A stretch of 64,000 bases of DNA, taken from Caulobacter sp. RHG1. GTDB lineage: Bacteria; Pseudomonadota; Alphaproteobacteria; Caulobacterales; Caulobacteraceae. The notes beneath the pieces were generated by a model, which was not told the origin of the DNA, did no database searches, and was given only the letters and a program-made list of their open reading frames with translations. Below are positions 31,401 to 39,049 of the stretch, one piece after another (the first letter of the stretch is position 1; each line of letters starts with the position of its first letter). The position numbers and the translations under genes were made by a program. The stretch covers positions 310,001 through 374,000 of the forward strand of contig NZ_SMZP01000005.1 of assembly GCF_013181195.1 (NCBI RefSeq). The letters run 5' to 3'.

Positions 31401-31812
31401 CCAGGCTGAGATCGCCCTTGCTGCCCTCGATCGCCACCCACTGCGGCGAGACCACGTCCAGCTTGTCGATGTTGCGTCGCAGGGACTCGCGGCTGTCTTC
31501 GTCCCACGAGACGTAGAAGCCCACCGACAGCGGCCGCACAGCCGTCCCGTTGGGCGCGGCCTTCGGTCGGGGCACGCGTCGCCAAGCCTCGGCCGCCTTG
31601 GCCTTCTTGTGCGGCGTTTCCTGATGCAGGGCGGTCAGGACCCGCGGATCCCGCAGCGGCGCATCGGGCAGACGCGGCGCGAAGGCCAGGGTGGCGACGA
31701 AGCCGGCCACGAGGGCGGCGACGACCGAGGCGATGACGCCCAGGACCAACTTGGCCCGCCGCTCGCGCTTGCCCGACGGGTCGTGGAAGATGGGGCGGTC
31801 TTCTGGGCTCAT
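28447..31812 (-). CDS. GH18-like / polysaccharide deacetylase / family 2 glycosyltransferase fusion
   Basis: 1121-residue membrane protein joining three enzymes of polysaccharide metabolism. After a membrane helix (about residues 25-48), residues about 100-420 form a GH18-type barrel whose core has GYGGYVFDFEALS with the Glu at the catalytic place. Next is a NodB/CE4 deacetylase domain with LTFDDGPDPRW and HSWTHPN, the metal-binding D-D and HxxxH set. After a membrane segment, a processive GT2 domain has LIPCFNEEKVI, LDDGSKDRTAD, ALDADTLFP, LAEDQDL and the QxxRW motif in KQRFRWSFG, then C-terminal helices. The set fits synthesis and trimming of a beta-linked N-acetylglucosamine polymer, similar to PgaC+PgaB combined. 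Substrate and export route are inferred. Confidence 0.87.
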   Translation of the reverse strand: MSPEDRPIFHDPSGKRERRAKLVLGVIASVVAALVAGFVATLAFAPRLPDAPLRDPRVLTALHQETPHKKAKAAEAWRRVPRPKAAPNGTAVRPLSVGFYVSWDEDSRESLRRNIDKLDVVSPQWVAIEGSKGDLSLVDDPQGAARIAAAANHPAVLPLVHNSANAAFDGPLADALLADPLARRKLIDNLSALAQRKGYGGYVFDFEALSAKGLAAYPQFLDEARAVLKPAGREVWVTAPFDEEGWPLKRLQQASDTLVLMAYDQHYALGDPGPNAGQDWYEAELEKRFSSLDPSRTIMALGAYGYDWTLNKDGSHASGAPATFHEAMRNAQDSGAKIRMDDDALNPTYGYTDDNGDDHVVWFLDAVTLFNQVKVTDAWKPRGYALWRMGMEDPDVWSLLGKPYGQASAAGLTALANGQGVDFDGGGEVLRVAQLPTPGKRTLEFDPDTGLVSGETYDAIPSGYVIDRYGQKKGVVALTFDDGPDPRWTPKILDILKAKQAPATFFVIGQNMQKHPELVMREVREGHDVGGHSWTHPNIGETPLPQVQVELNATQRLFEVLTGRSMRLFRPPFFGDAEPSTPREVAPLVIAQTLGYMTVGLRIDPDDWQKPTPHQIIDRTLDRLDNPGDRPGQVVLLHDAGGDRSRTIAALPGLIDQIRARGYRLVTVGDLAGMTPQQVMPPTSRTAVDLALDRLGFDFFRWTQAAMTFLFITAIFLGVARLVFLASLALVHRFWTHEEPADLDGADGPLVSVLIPCFNEEKVIAASIARILESDWKNLEVLVLDDGSKDRTADEVRDHFADDPRVTLLSFENGGKARAVNKGLAVARGEYVVALDADTLFPPETIGRLARWFQDPDVGAVAGNAIVGNRLNIVTRWQALEYVTAQNLERRALSALGAVTVVPGAVGAWRKSVLDALGGYPSDTLAEDQDLTIACQRAGWKVAFDPEARAYTEAPDTVGGLLKQRFRWSFGTLQCVWKHRRAMFSTKTPVLGFVALPQIWLFQIILAVAAPLVDLAVVWSLIAGLYGAIAHPVEWRPDDMLLGLAYWAIFIAVDLSAGALGMALEKRAPWSDLPFLPVQRFGYRQLMYYVVVKSVVMAIRGGRVGWGKLERRATVSVTPDG

Positions 31813-31903
31813 GACGGCGCTCGTGGTTTGAGCTTCGCTTGATCCCCGATCATGACCGAACGGTGGCGCTTATGGCTAGCGCTCAGCGACGTCTCGCCGC
31901 ACC

Positions 31904-33226
31904 CTACTCCACCCAGTCCTTGTCCAGGCGGCGCGAGGCCAGGAAGAACAGCAGGGCCGCCAGCAGGTAGAAGCCCAGGCCGGTATAGATCGACCAGCGC
32001 AGCGACTCCTCGCCGAAGGTCGGGCGCAGCAGATCCGAGACGGCGCCGAAATAGTAGATGCCGACAGCGATCCCCAAGAGGTTGTTGATCAACAGGAACA
32101 GGGCCGAGGCCGTGGTCCGCATTGGCGCGGGCGCCAAGTGCTGGACGGCGGCGGTGATCGGTCCCAGCCAGGCAAGGTTCAGGCCCGTGGGGATCAGGAA
32201 GATCAGGAAGGCCACGGTCAGGGACGCCGTCCCGCCCAGGCCGCCGACCAGCGATCCGCTGTTCATGGCCAGCAGGAAGCACGGCACCGAGATCAGGAAG
32301 GCCACGGCGGGCGTCAGCGGATAGCCGGCCTTGGACTTGGCGCCCAGGCGGTCGGCGACGGCGCCGCCCATCCAGATGCCGACGATGCCACCCAGGAAGG
32401 CGATGCCCGAATAGTACCAGGCGGTCTGTCCCAGGGTGAGGCCCAGGCTGCGCATGAAGAACGACGGCAGCCAGGCCGCGACGCCATAGCCGCAGACTGA
32501 GGACGAGGCCGCGCCCAACGACAGCAGCCAGAAGCTAGGCTTGGCCGCCAGCAGACGGAATACCTCGCCGACCGGCGCGGCGGGCTCCGGCGCGACCGGC
32601 GGCGCATCGGGCGCGCGATCGGCGCCGCCGCGCGGCGGATCGCGCACGACCAGACGGAAGATCGGGGCCAGCAAAACGCCCAAGAGGCCGACGACGATGA
32701 AGGCCGTGCGCCAGCCGTAGTTCACCGCCAGCAAGCCGCCGACCAAGGTGCCGGCCGCCGTGCCCAGCGGGATGCCGAAGGCATAGGCCGCCAGGGCCCG
32801 GGCGCGCTGATGCTTGGGGAAGTAGTCGGCGATCAGCGAATAGGCGGGAGCCACGCCGCCCGCCTCGCCGATGCCCACGCCCATCCGGGCCAGAAACAAC
32901 TGGCCGAAGCTGCCGACCAGGCCGCACATGGCGGTGAAGCCGCTCCACAGGGTCAGGGCGGCGGTCATGATCCAGACGCGGCTGAAGCGGTCGGCCAGCC
33001 AGGCGATCGGAATGGCCAGGGTCGTGTAGAGCAACGCGAAGGCCAGCCCGCCCATCAGGCCGAACTGGGCGTCGGTCAGGCCGAACTCGTCCTTGATCGG
33101 CTTGGCCAGGATGCCCAGGATTTGCCGGTCCAGGAAGTTGAAGGTGTAGGCGATGATCAGCATCGCCAGCACGACGTAGCGATAGCCGCTCTTGGCCGGC
33201 GCCGTCTCAGTCGGTTGATCGCTCAT
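31904..33226 (-). CDS. MFS transporter, spinster-like
   Basis: About 440-residue major facilitator with 12 predicted helices. The N-terminus YRYVVLAMLIIAYTFNFLDRQILGIL with the Asp-Arg pair in helix 1, and then LADRFSRVWIM (motif A), resemble spinster-type carriers common beside TonB receptors in Caulobacter and sphingomonads. The second of two consecutive ATGs (33226) is better spaced from GGGGG. It is the last gene of the leftward group that includes the TonB receptor, but a strong terminator stands between them, so transcription may be partly separate. A role in moving the receptor's ligand across the inner membrane is inferred from position only. Confidence 0.85.
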   Translation of the reverse strand: MSDQPTETAPAKSGYRYVVLAMLIIAYTFNFLDRQILGILAKPIKDEFGLTDAQFGLMGGLAFALLYTTLAIPIAWLADRFSRVWIMTAALTLWSGFTAMCGLVGSFGQLFLARMGVGIGEAGGVAPAYSLIADYFPKHQRARALAAYAFGIPLGTAAGTLVGGLLAVNYGWRTAFIVVGLLGVLLAPIFRLVVRDPPRGGADRAPDAPPVAPEPAAPVGEVFRLLAAKPSFWLLSLGAASSSVCGYGVAAWLPSFFMRSLGLTLGQTAWYYSGIAFLGGIVGIWMGGAVADRLGAKSKAGYPLTPAVAFLISVPCFLLAMNSGSLVGGLGGTASLTVAFLIFLIPTGLNLAWLGPITAAVQHLAPAPMRTTASALFLLINNLLGIAVGIYYFGAVSDLLRPTFGEESLRWSIYTGLGFYLLAALLFFLASRRLDKDWVE

Positions 33227-33260
33227 CATCTGCCCCCGTTTACGCTGACGCTTACATAAA

Positions 33261-33294
33261 GAAAGGGCGGGACCTGTTGCAGCAAGTCCCGCCC
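33261..33294 (-). terminator. Intrinsic terminator of the TonB receptor gene
   Basis: GGGCGGGAC / GTCCCGCCC, a 9-bp perfect stem with a 12-base loop. On the minus strand TTTCTTTAT follows. It stands 21 bases past the TonB receptor stop and before the MFS gene. Confidence 0.75.
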
Positions 33295-33314
33295 AGCTTA
33301 GTCGCCTAGAATAA

Positions 33315-35573
33315 TTAGAACGCCACCTCGATCGAGCCGGCGACGGTGCGCGGCGGACCGTAGAAGCCGATCACCGAGTTGTTGTAGGTCGCCCCGGCGA
33401 AGTTGTAGCCGCCCGTGCGATAGCGCTCGTTGGTCAGGTTCTTGCCGGTCAGGGCCAGCTTGTAGCGGCCGCCCGGAGCGGTCCAGATCGCCGTCATGTC
33501 CACCAGGGTGAAGGCCTTCTGGTCGAGGGCCGGCAGCGGCTGCTCGAACTGCTGATAGCTGTCGCGATAGCTGACCATCGGGGTGATCGCCAGGCTACCG
33601 CCCGCCACGTCGCCGCGCCAGGTCAGGCTGACATTGCCCGTCCATTCCGGGGTGTTCTGGAAGCCGTAGAGATCGGCGACGTTGATCACCTGGCCCGTCG
33701 CCAGCGTGGTGGACGGGTTCAGCGGATTGGGTGCGCCGGCCGGCACGAAGCGGCTGAAGCTGTCGTACTTGGCGTGGATGTAGCCGACGGAGACATTGCC
33801 CGACAGGCTCTGGGTCAGCTTGGCGTTGGCCTCGAACTCGGCGCCGTACAGCGTCGAGGAGCCAGCGTTGTCGACCGAGCTGGCGATGCCCGACGGCACC
33901 ACGACCTGGGTCGTGACCTGCTGGTCGGTGTACTTGGACAGGAACACCGCCGACGAGAACGAGACCCGGCGATCGAGCATGTAGCCCTTCAGGCCGGCCT
34001 CGTAGGTCTTGACCACCTCGGGCTTGTAGCCGTTGACGGTCTGCGGGGTGATCAAGGCGTCGCCGCGCATGTCCCAGCCGCCCGACTTGAAGCCTTTCGA
34101 GAACGAGGCGTAGGTCGTCAGGTCGTCGCTCAGGTCGTACGAGACCGAGACCCGAGGCGTGAACTGCGAGAAGGTCTTCTCGGCGCTGTAGTTGGTGCGC
34201 GTCTGCAGGATCGGACGCTGGGCGCCGCCCTGGTACGGCGACGGCGTCGCGCCCAGATAGAACAGGCGGAAGACGTTCGAGCGCTTGGCGTCGCGCGTGG
34301 CGCGGGCGCCCAGCGAGACCTTCAGGCGGTCGGTCAGGTTAGCGCTGAAGTCGAAGAAGGCTGCGAAGCTCTGGGTGCTGACCTTGCCGCCATCGGCGAT
34401 CGAGACGCCCAGGTTGCCGGCGATGGTGTCGAACTCGCCCGAGGCCTGGCTGTTCATGTAGTACAGGCCGAACACGCCCTGGACGTTCTCGTCCGAATAG
34501 ACGGCCTGCAGTTCCTGCGAGAACGAGCGGTCGTCATAGGTGGCCGGCACGTCCAGCGTCGGCAGCGGGGTGCCGTCGAAGTCGATCAGGGTCTGGGTGT
34601 GGCCCTTGCGGTCGGCGGTGATCGACTTGAAGGTCAGGTTCTCGGTCGCGTTCCACTCGGCCGTCAGCGACAGACCCTCGGTCTTGACGTGGTTCTTGTC
34701 GCCCAGGCCCGCGCGGGTGTCGTAGACGCTCTTGAGCAGCGGGTAGTTGCCGGCGGTCGGCAGGGTTTCGCGATAGCCGTGACGCGGGTTGCTGTCGTCC
34801 TCGACCCGGTCATAGGCCAGGCGGAAGAACAGGGTGTCGGTCGGCTTGTATTCGGCGCTCAGGCGGATGGCCTGGACGTCCTTGTTGTAGTGCTCCGCGC
34901 CCGTGGTCAGGTTCTCGCCGTAGCCGTCGCGCTTGTAGAGGGCGTAGGCGCCGCCGATCGACAGGCCCGAGCCGCCGATCGGGGTCTGGGCCGAGACCAG
35001 CAGGTCGGTCTGATTGTAGCTGCCGTAGGTGGCTCTAACTTTGGCGCTGGCGTCGTCGCCCAGACGTTTGGTCACGTACTTGATGGCGCCGCCGATGGTG
35101 TTGCGGCCGTACAGCGTGCCCTGCGGGCCGCGCAGAACTTCGATGCGCTCGATGTCGAACACGTCCAGCACCGCGCCCTGCGGGCGGTAGATATAGACGT
35201 CGTCGACATAGAGGCCGACGCCCGGCTCATAGCCCCACAGCGGATCCTGCTGGCCCACGCCGCGGATGTAGCTGATCAGGGTCGAGTTCGAACCACGGGC
35301 GGTCTGGACGGTGATGTTCGGGACGGTCTGCGACAGGACGGTGATGTCCGCCGCGCCCTGCTGTTCCAGCTTGGCGGCCGAGAAGGCGGTGACGGCGACC
35401 GGGACGTCCTTGAGGCTTTCCTCGCGACGGCGGGCGGTGACGACGACTTCGTCGACCGACAGGCCCTCCGCGGCCATGCCTTGCTGGACTTGGGCCTCCT
35501 GCGCCACGGCAAAGCCGGCGATCGCACTCCAAGCCGCACCGGCCAGCAATGCGGTTTTCCACATAGACGTCAT
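33315..35573 (-). CDS. TonB-dependent receptor (carotenoid-oxygenase locus)
   Basis: 752-residue outer-membrane receptor. The Sec signal MTSMWKTALLAGAAWSAIAG ends at AVAQ. A TonB-box-like SVDEVVVTARRREE, a plug domain with VPNITVQTARGSNSTLISYI and RIEVLRGPQGTLYGRNTIGG, and a 22-strand barrel ending in VAGSIEVAF follow. The ATG at 35573 has GGGAGGGGAG 6 bases upstream. It is the sucrose/stilbene-type, iron-independent class of receptor so numerous in Caulobacter. The next genes upstream are TetR and a carotenoid oxygenase, which suggests a hydrophobic or aromatic ligand. Two dyads lie in the 161 bp before the start. Confidence 0.92.
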   Translation of the reverse strand: MTSMWKTALLAGAAWSAIAGFAVAQEAQVQQGMAAEGLSVDEVVVTARRREESLKDVPVAVTAFSAAKLEQQGAADITVLSQTVPNITVQTARGSNSTLISYIRGVGQQDPLWGYEPGVGLYVDDVYIYRPQGAVLDVFDIERIEVLRGPQGTLYGRNTIGGAIKYVTKRLGDDASAKVRATYGSYNQTDLLVSAQTPIGGSGLSIGGAYALYKRDGYGENLTTGAEHYNKDVQAIRLSAEYKPTDTLFFRLAYDRVEDDSNPRHGYRETLPTAGNYPLLKSVYDTRAGLGDKNHVKTEGLSLTAEWNATENLTFKSITADRKGHTQTLIDFDGTPLPTLDVPATYDDRSFSQELQAVYSDENVQGVFGLYYMNSQASGEFDTIAGNLGVSIADGGKVSTQSFAAFFDFSANLTDRLKVSLGARATRDAKRSNVFRLFYLGATPSPYQGGAQRPILQTRTNYSAEKTFSQFTPRVSVSYDLSDDLTTYASFSKGFKSGGWDMRGDALITPQTVNGYKPEVVKTYEAGLKGYMLDRRVSFSSAVFLSKYTDQQVTTQVVVPSGIASSVDNAGSSTLYGAEFEANAKLTQSLSGNVSVGYIHAKYDSFSRFVPAGAPNPLNPSTTLATGQVINVADLYGFQNTPEWTGNVSLTWRGDVAGGSLAITPMVSYRDSYQQFEQPLPALDQKAFTLVDMTAIWTAPGGRYKLALTGKNLTNERYRTGGYNFAGATYNNSVIGFYGPPRTVAGSIEVAF

Positions 35574-35644
35574 GGGGTGCTCCCCTCCCTGGTTTCCGCC
35601 CTGCCGAACCGGATCCGTCTTTTTGCGGACGCGCGCGCGGCGAT

Positions 35645-35664
35645 CGCCATTTCATCGAATGGCG
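35645..35664. promoter_or_regulatory. Dyad upstream of the TonB receptor gene
   Basis: CGCCATT-TCATCG-AATGGCG, perfect 7-bp arms, about 70 bases before the receptor start. With the dyad at 35709 it could be an operator for the adjacent TetR regulator. Confidence 0.4.
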
Positions 35665-35708
35665 AATTGCAGACACCATCACTCGAACCGGCGCCGGACG
35701 CCAGTCTT

Positions 35709-35728
35709 TTTTCATCAAGTGATGAAAA
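35709..35728. promoter_or_regulatory. Near-continuous palindrome between tetR and the TonB receptor
   Basis: TTTTCATCA-AG-TGATGAAAA, perfect 9-bp arms with a 2-base centre, 7 bases beyond the TetR stop codon. It is A/T-rich, has almost no loop and lacks a T-run on the minus strand, so it reads as a protein-binding operator rather than a terminator. Confidence 0.5.
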
Positions 35729-35734
35729 GGAAAG

Positions 35735-36451
35735 TCAGGGGGCGGAGGAAGCCTTGGCGATCACGGCTTCGAAGCCCGCCGCGCAATAAGAGAACAGCCG
35801 TCGCCGCACGGCTTCCAGGTCGCTGGAATGGCATTCGCCTTCCGACAGCGAGTCGATGCGCCCCGTCTCCGACAGGGTCAGCATCATCGATCCGGTCAGG
35901 AACTGATAGCACCAGTAGAGGTCGCGATACTCGGCCTGAGGACGGACCGACTTCAGGGTCTCGACCAGACGATGGACCACGGGGTCAAAGAACCGAGCCA
36001 TGGTCTCGCCGCCCCAGGCCGGGGTGTTGTTCACCTGAGCGACCAAGGCGAAGTAGCTCTTCCAGCCTGGCCCGCCGTCCTGGGAGATGCGCAGCAACGG
36101 CTCGATGAAGGCCTCGATCACCCCCTCGACGGTCATCTCCGCGGCGGGAACGGCCTTCACATAGGCGTCCATCGAGGCCTCGCGGGCCTGGTTCAGGATC
36201 TCGGCCCGGCGCAGGAACACCGCGTCGAACAGCTCACGCTTGGCGCCGAAATAGTAGTGGATCAGGGCGGTGTCGACGCCGGCCTCGGACGCCACCTGGC
36301 GGGTCGTCACGCCGTAGAAGCCATGGCGCGCGAACAGGCCCTCGGCCGCGTCGAGGATGGTTTCCTTCAGGTCCAGGCCCTTGGCCTTGGACGGTCGGCC
36401 GCGTCCGCCGGAACGAGGTCCAGCGTCCGGCAAGGTCTTGGCTGCGGTCAT
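35735..36451 (-). CDS. TetR family transcriptional regulator
   Basis: 238-residue TetR-family regulator. The HTH is at about residues 27-73: LKETILDAAEGLFARHGFYGVTTRQVA then AGVDTALIHYYFGAKRELFDAV. It is preceded by a basic, Gly-rich extension. The larger C-terminal domain binds the inducer and dimerises. The gene sits between the carotenoid oxygenase and the TonB receptor on the same strand and very likely controls them. The paired dyads just beyond its stop are candidate operators. A non-polar inducer such as a carotenoid fragment is possible but not shown. Confidence 0.9.
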   Translation of the reverse strand: MTAAKTLPDAGPRSGGRGRPSKAKGLDLKETILDAAEGLFARHGFYGVTTRQVASEAGVDTALIHYYFGAKRELFDAVFLRRAEILNQAREASMDAYVKAVPAAEMTVEGVIEAFIEPLLRISQDGGPGWKSYFALVAQVNNTPAWGGETMARFFDPVVHRLVETLKSVRPQAEYRDLYWCYQFLTGSMMLTLSETGRIDSLSEGECHSSDLEAVRRRLFSYCAAGFEAVIAKASSAP

Positions 36452-36529
36452 CGAAAAGGGGCCCGCCGTGATTGCGCTCCGTCCTCGGATAGGCGCAACC
36501 CAGCGGGCCTGGCAAGAATGACCCTTACG

Positions 36530-37981
36530 TCAAGCTGGCACGAAGACCCCGTGGAAGGTCACCGGCAGGGCCGCAGGCGCGCGCCAGGCGGTGATTGGCC
36601 CCCTGTCCACATGGCGCGCGTCGAACACGTGAAGCTCGGTGGCCTTGGCGTCGAGATTCAGGGTCGTGCCGACCAGCCAGCCATCCAGCTCCTCCGAGGA
36701 TCCGGGGCGCGGGACAAACACCGCCTCTTCGACCAGATGACGCGAGCCGAAGTCGAACACCTGGTCGCGATCGCGCGTCCAGTCGCGCACCGCCAGCCCC
36801 TGGAACAGCGGACGTTCGGCGCGCTGGTTGGTGACGTGCACGGAATAGCGACGGGCCAGTCCGGCGAAGCGGGCGTCGCCGCGTGGGAACTCGGCGCTGA
36901 CCATCTCCTTGGCCAGTTCGCCCCGGCCGTCGGCGCGCAGGGTGATTAGGGCCCGGCGCGGAGGGGTCGCCCGCAGCTGTTCGCCACGCAGGATCGCCCC
37001 GCCGTTGGCGGCCGTGCCCGACGGGTCCTCGTCGATGCAGGCGTCGAAGCGGATGGTCCCGTCGCGCTCCTCCCAGCCGTCACCCAGGTGAAAGAAGAAG
37101 AACGGCGGCAGTTCGAAGATCCGGCGGCTGGACAGGTCGTCCTTGTCGATGACCAGCACCTGGGTCCCCAGCTCCGGCTTCCAGGCCATGGCGTCGACCA
37201 CCGGCATGGTCAGCCGCTGCTGCACCCACGGCTGCAGCACGATCACCAGATGGCGGGCCGTGGCGGTGAAGTCGTGCATATAGGCGCTGCGCGGCAGGGT
37301 GATCATCTCGGCCTTCTGAAGCGCGCCGTCAGGGGCCAGCTTCCAGATCAGCGCATGCTGGCCCGCCAGGCCCAGATTCCAGACCGTACCGTCCGGCTGC
37401 ACGCGGGGATGGGCCAGGAACGGCATGCCCTTCAGATCCGGCCGGAGGGTCTTGAGACCACGCGTTTCCAGGGTGACCGGGTCCAGCACCGTGGGCGAGC
37501 CGCCCTCCCACAGCGCCCAAAGCTCGCCGCCGGCCATCATCACCGAGGTGTTGGCAGGGTTGGCGTCGTCGGGACCGGACAGCTTGGCGCCGGGGCCCGC
37601 CACGGTGCCGTAGCCCGGGGTGATGGCGGCCCCCGCCGCCGTATCGCGCCGGCGCTTTGCGGTATCGACGAAGCGGGCGCTCATTCGCGCCTGGCCGTCG
37701 GCGATCTGGAACTTGCGGACCAGCCCGTCGCCGTCGAACCAGTGGCCGACGCTACCGCCCGGACGGCGGAACCTGGCAGGGCCATTGCGGAACAGCGTGC
37801 CCTTCAGCTGGGCCGGCGCGCGACCATGCAAGCGGGTCAGGGCGGTGGGCGCGATGTCGCTTTCGACATCCGCCACGCCCAGGGTCCAGTCATTCGCCGC
37901 CGCAGCCCAGACGGCCTCGGGGGTCAGCAGGGAAGCGCCGCCCAGCAGGGCCGCAGCGCTCAGGATCTCGCGGCGGTTCAT
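36530..37981 (-). CDS. Carotenoid (dioxygenase-type) oxygenase, Tat-exported
   Basis: 483 residues of the carotenoid cleavage oxygenase family, non-haem Fe(II) enzymes that split a C=C bond in carotenoids, apocarotenoids or stilbenes. The four iron His are identifiable: AHPRVQPDGTVW, YMHDFTATARHLVI, FFFFHLGDGWEERDG and, at the C-terminus, TFHGVFVPA. The family's early FRNGPARFRRPGG and GHWFDGDGLV motifs are present. The N-terminus MNRREILSAAALLGGASLL looks like a twin-arginine leader (NRRE followed by a hydrophobic stretch), so the enzyme may act in the periplasm after folding with iron inside. It follows DUF2141 by 14 bp and precedes TetR by 78 bp. Substrate unknown. Confidence 0.9.
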   Translation of the reverse strand: MNRREILSAAALLGGASLLTPEAVWAAAANDWTLGVADVESDIAPTALTRLHGRAPAQLKGTLFRNGPARFRRPGGSVGHWFDGDGLVRKFQIADGQARMSARFVDTAKRRRDTAAGAAITPGYGTVAGPGAKLSGPDDANPANTSVMMAGGELWALWEGGSPTVLDPVTLETRGLKTLRPDLKGMPFLAHPRVQPDGTVWNLGLAGQHALIWKLAPDGALQKAEMITLPRSAYMHDFTATARHLVIVLQPWVQQRLTMPVVDAMAWKPELGTQVLVIDKDDLSSRRIFELPPFFFFHLGDGWEERDGTIRFDACIDEDPSGTAANGGAILRGEQLRATPPRRALITLRADGRGELAKEMVSAEFPRGDARFAGLARRYSVHVTNQRAERPLFQGLAVRDWTRDRDQVFDFGSRHLVEEAVFVPRPGSSEELDGWLVGTTLNLDAKATELHVFDARHVDRGPITAWRAPAALPVTFHGVFVPA

Positions 37982-37995
37982 GATCGCGGCTCCGC

Positions 37996-38409
37996 TCAGT
38001 TCAGGTGAATGGCTTGGGCGACACTGCCCTTGAGCGGGAAGACGGCGGCTTCGAAGGCGGGCGGGCCCATCACAGGCGGCGCGTCGTTCGAGAAGCCGTA
38101 GGGCTCGGTGGGGATGCCAAAGGGGTTGCGGCCCATCTTGCCGTCGCCGTCGACGTCGTGGACGGCGCGCACCGCATAGGTCCCATCCGGCAGGCCCTCC
38201 AGCTTGGCGGTCGGCAGGTCGGCGGCGGCCGAGGCTGTCGCGGCCCGCGTCGGCTTGCCCGAAGCCCAGCTCTCGGGGCTGTCATAGACGGCGATCAGCA
38301 CGGTCCCGGTCCTGGCCTTCAGGCCTGGGAAGGTCAGGGTCAGGTCGGCGGCGTGGGCGGCGGGCGCGATGACGGCGCAAAGGGCGAGAGCGGCGATCAG
38401 GGTCTTCAT
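37996..38409 (-). CDS. DUF2141 family secreted protein
   Basis: 137-residue exported protein of the DUF2141 family, a predicted small beta-sandwich. The ATG at 38409 starts a clear Sec signal, MKTLIAALALCAVIAPAAHA. The mature part has GTVLIAVYDSPESW, then GLPDGTYAVRAVHDVDGDGKMGRNPFGIPTEPYGFSND, in which the acidic DVDGDGKMGRN resembles a Ca-binding loop and is the family hallmark. The remaining sequence ends with AAVFPLKG. It is 14 bp upstream of the carotenoid oxygenase and surely co-transcribed. The family has no defined function known to me. Confidence 0.88.
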   Translation of the reverse strand: MKTLIAALALCAVIAPAAHAADLTLTFPGLKARTGTVLIAVYDSPESWASGKPTRAATASAAADLPTAKLEGLPDGTYAVRAVHDVDGDGKMGRNPFGIPTEPYGFSNDAPPVMGPPAFEAAVFPLKGSVAQAIHLN

Positions 38410-38450
38410 GGTGTTTGTCCTTCGAGAATGGATTTCGGCGTGGAGGCGGC

Positions 38451-38975
38451 TCAGCCCAGGAACACGGTCCAGAGCAGGCGGCCGGGGAGGAAGGTGAAGA
38501 GACCGGCGATCAGCAGACCGCCGACGAACATGCCGGTCATGGCGCGGCGGTGGGCGGCGACCTTGCCGCGCTTGATGGCGTAGACGGCGCCGGGCAGGCC
38601 CACGATCGTCCAGCCCGACAGCAGGTGGATGAAGCTGAAGTGGCCGGGATTGATCGTCTGGATGAACAGCGAGCTGACCGCCGTCGTCCCCATGGCGATC
38701 ACCCAGGTCCAGCCCAGCAGCTTGTGCAGGGTCGTGCCCTTGACCCGCAGCATCAGCACCGCGCCGATGCAAAGGGCCGTCAGCGCGGCGGTCAGGTGGA
38801 TCTGGATGACCGGAGGAGCGGCGGCGATCTTCGAGAAGTCCGGGGCGTGGACGCGCTCGACCAGAGCAAAGGCCTGGGGCGATGCCAGGGCTGCGATCAG
38901 AACCGCGGCGCCAACGCCGACAGCGGCGGTGCGCAGCACCTGAACTTGCGAAATTGTCTTGCCGTCCGCGGCCAT
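38451..38975 (-). CDS. DUF2306 membrane protein
   Basis: 174-residue inner-membrane protein of the DUF2306 family with four to five predicted helices. The middle segment has conserved His residues in QIHLTAALTALCIG, TTLHKLLGWTWVIAM, FSFIHLLSGWTIV and AHRRAMTGMF. This spacing resembles small haem- or metal-binding cytochrome-like membrane proteins, though that is inference. It is the first gene of the leftward group DUF2306-DUF2141-carotenoid oxygenase-tetR-TonB receptor and is divergent from a membrane LytTR regulator, 74 bp away. Confidence 0.85.
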   Translation of the reverse strand: MAADGKTISQVQVLRTAAVGVGAAVLIAALASPQAFALVERVHAPDFSKIAAAPPVIQIHLTAALTALCIGAVLMLRVKGTTLHKLLGWTWVIAMGTTAVSSLFIQTINPGHFSFIHLLSGWTIVGLPGAVYAIKRGKVAAHRRAMTGMFVGGLLIAGLFTFLPGRLLWTVFLG

Positions 38976-39049
38976 TGTCCTGCACTCCCGGTCGTGGCGG
39001 GGCGTCGTATCGCCTCGCCGTCGAGAGCCTTGGTGGAGTGGCTGGTCCT

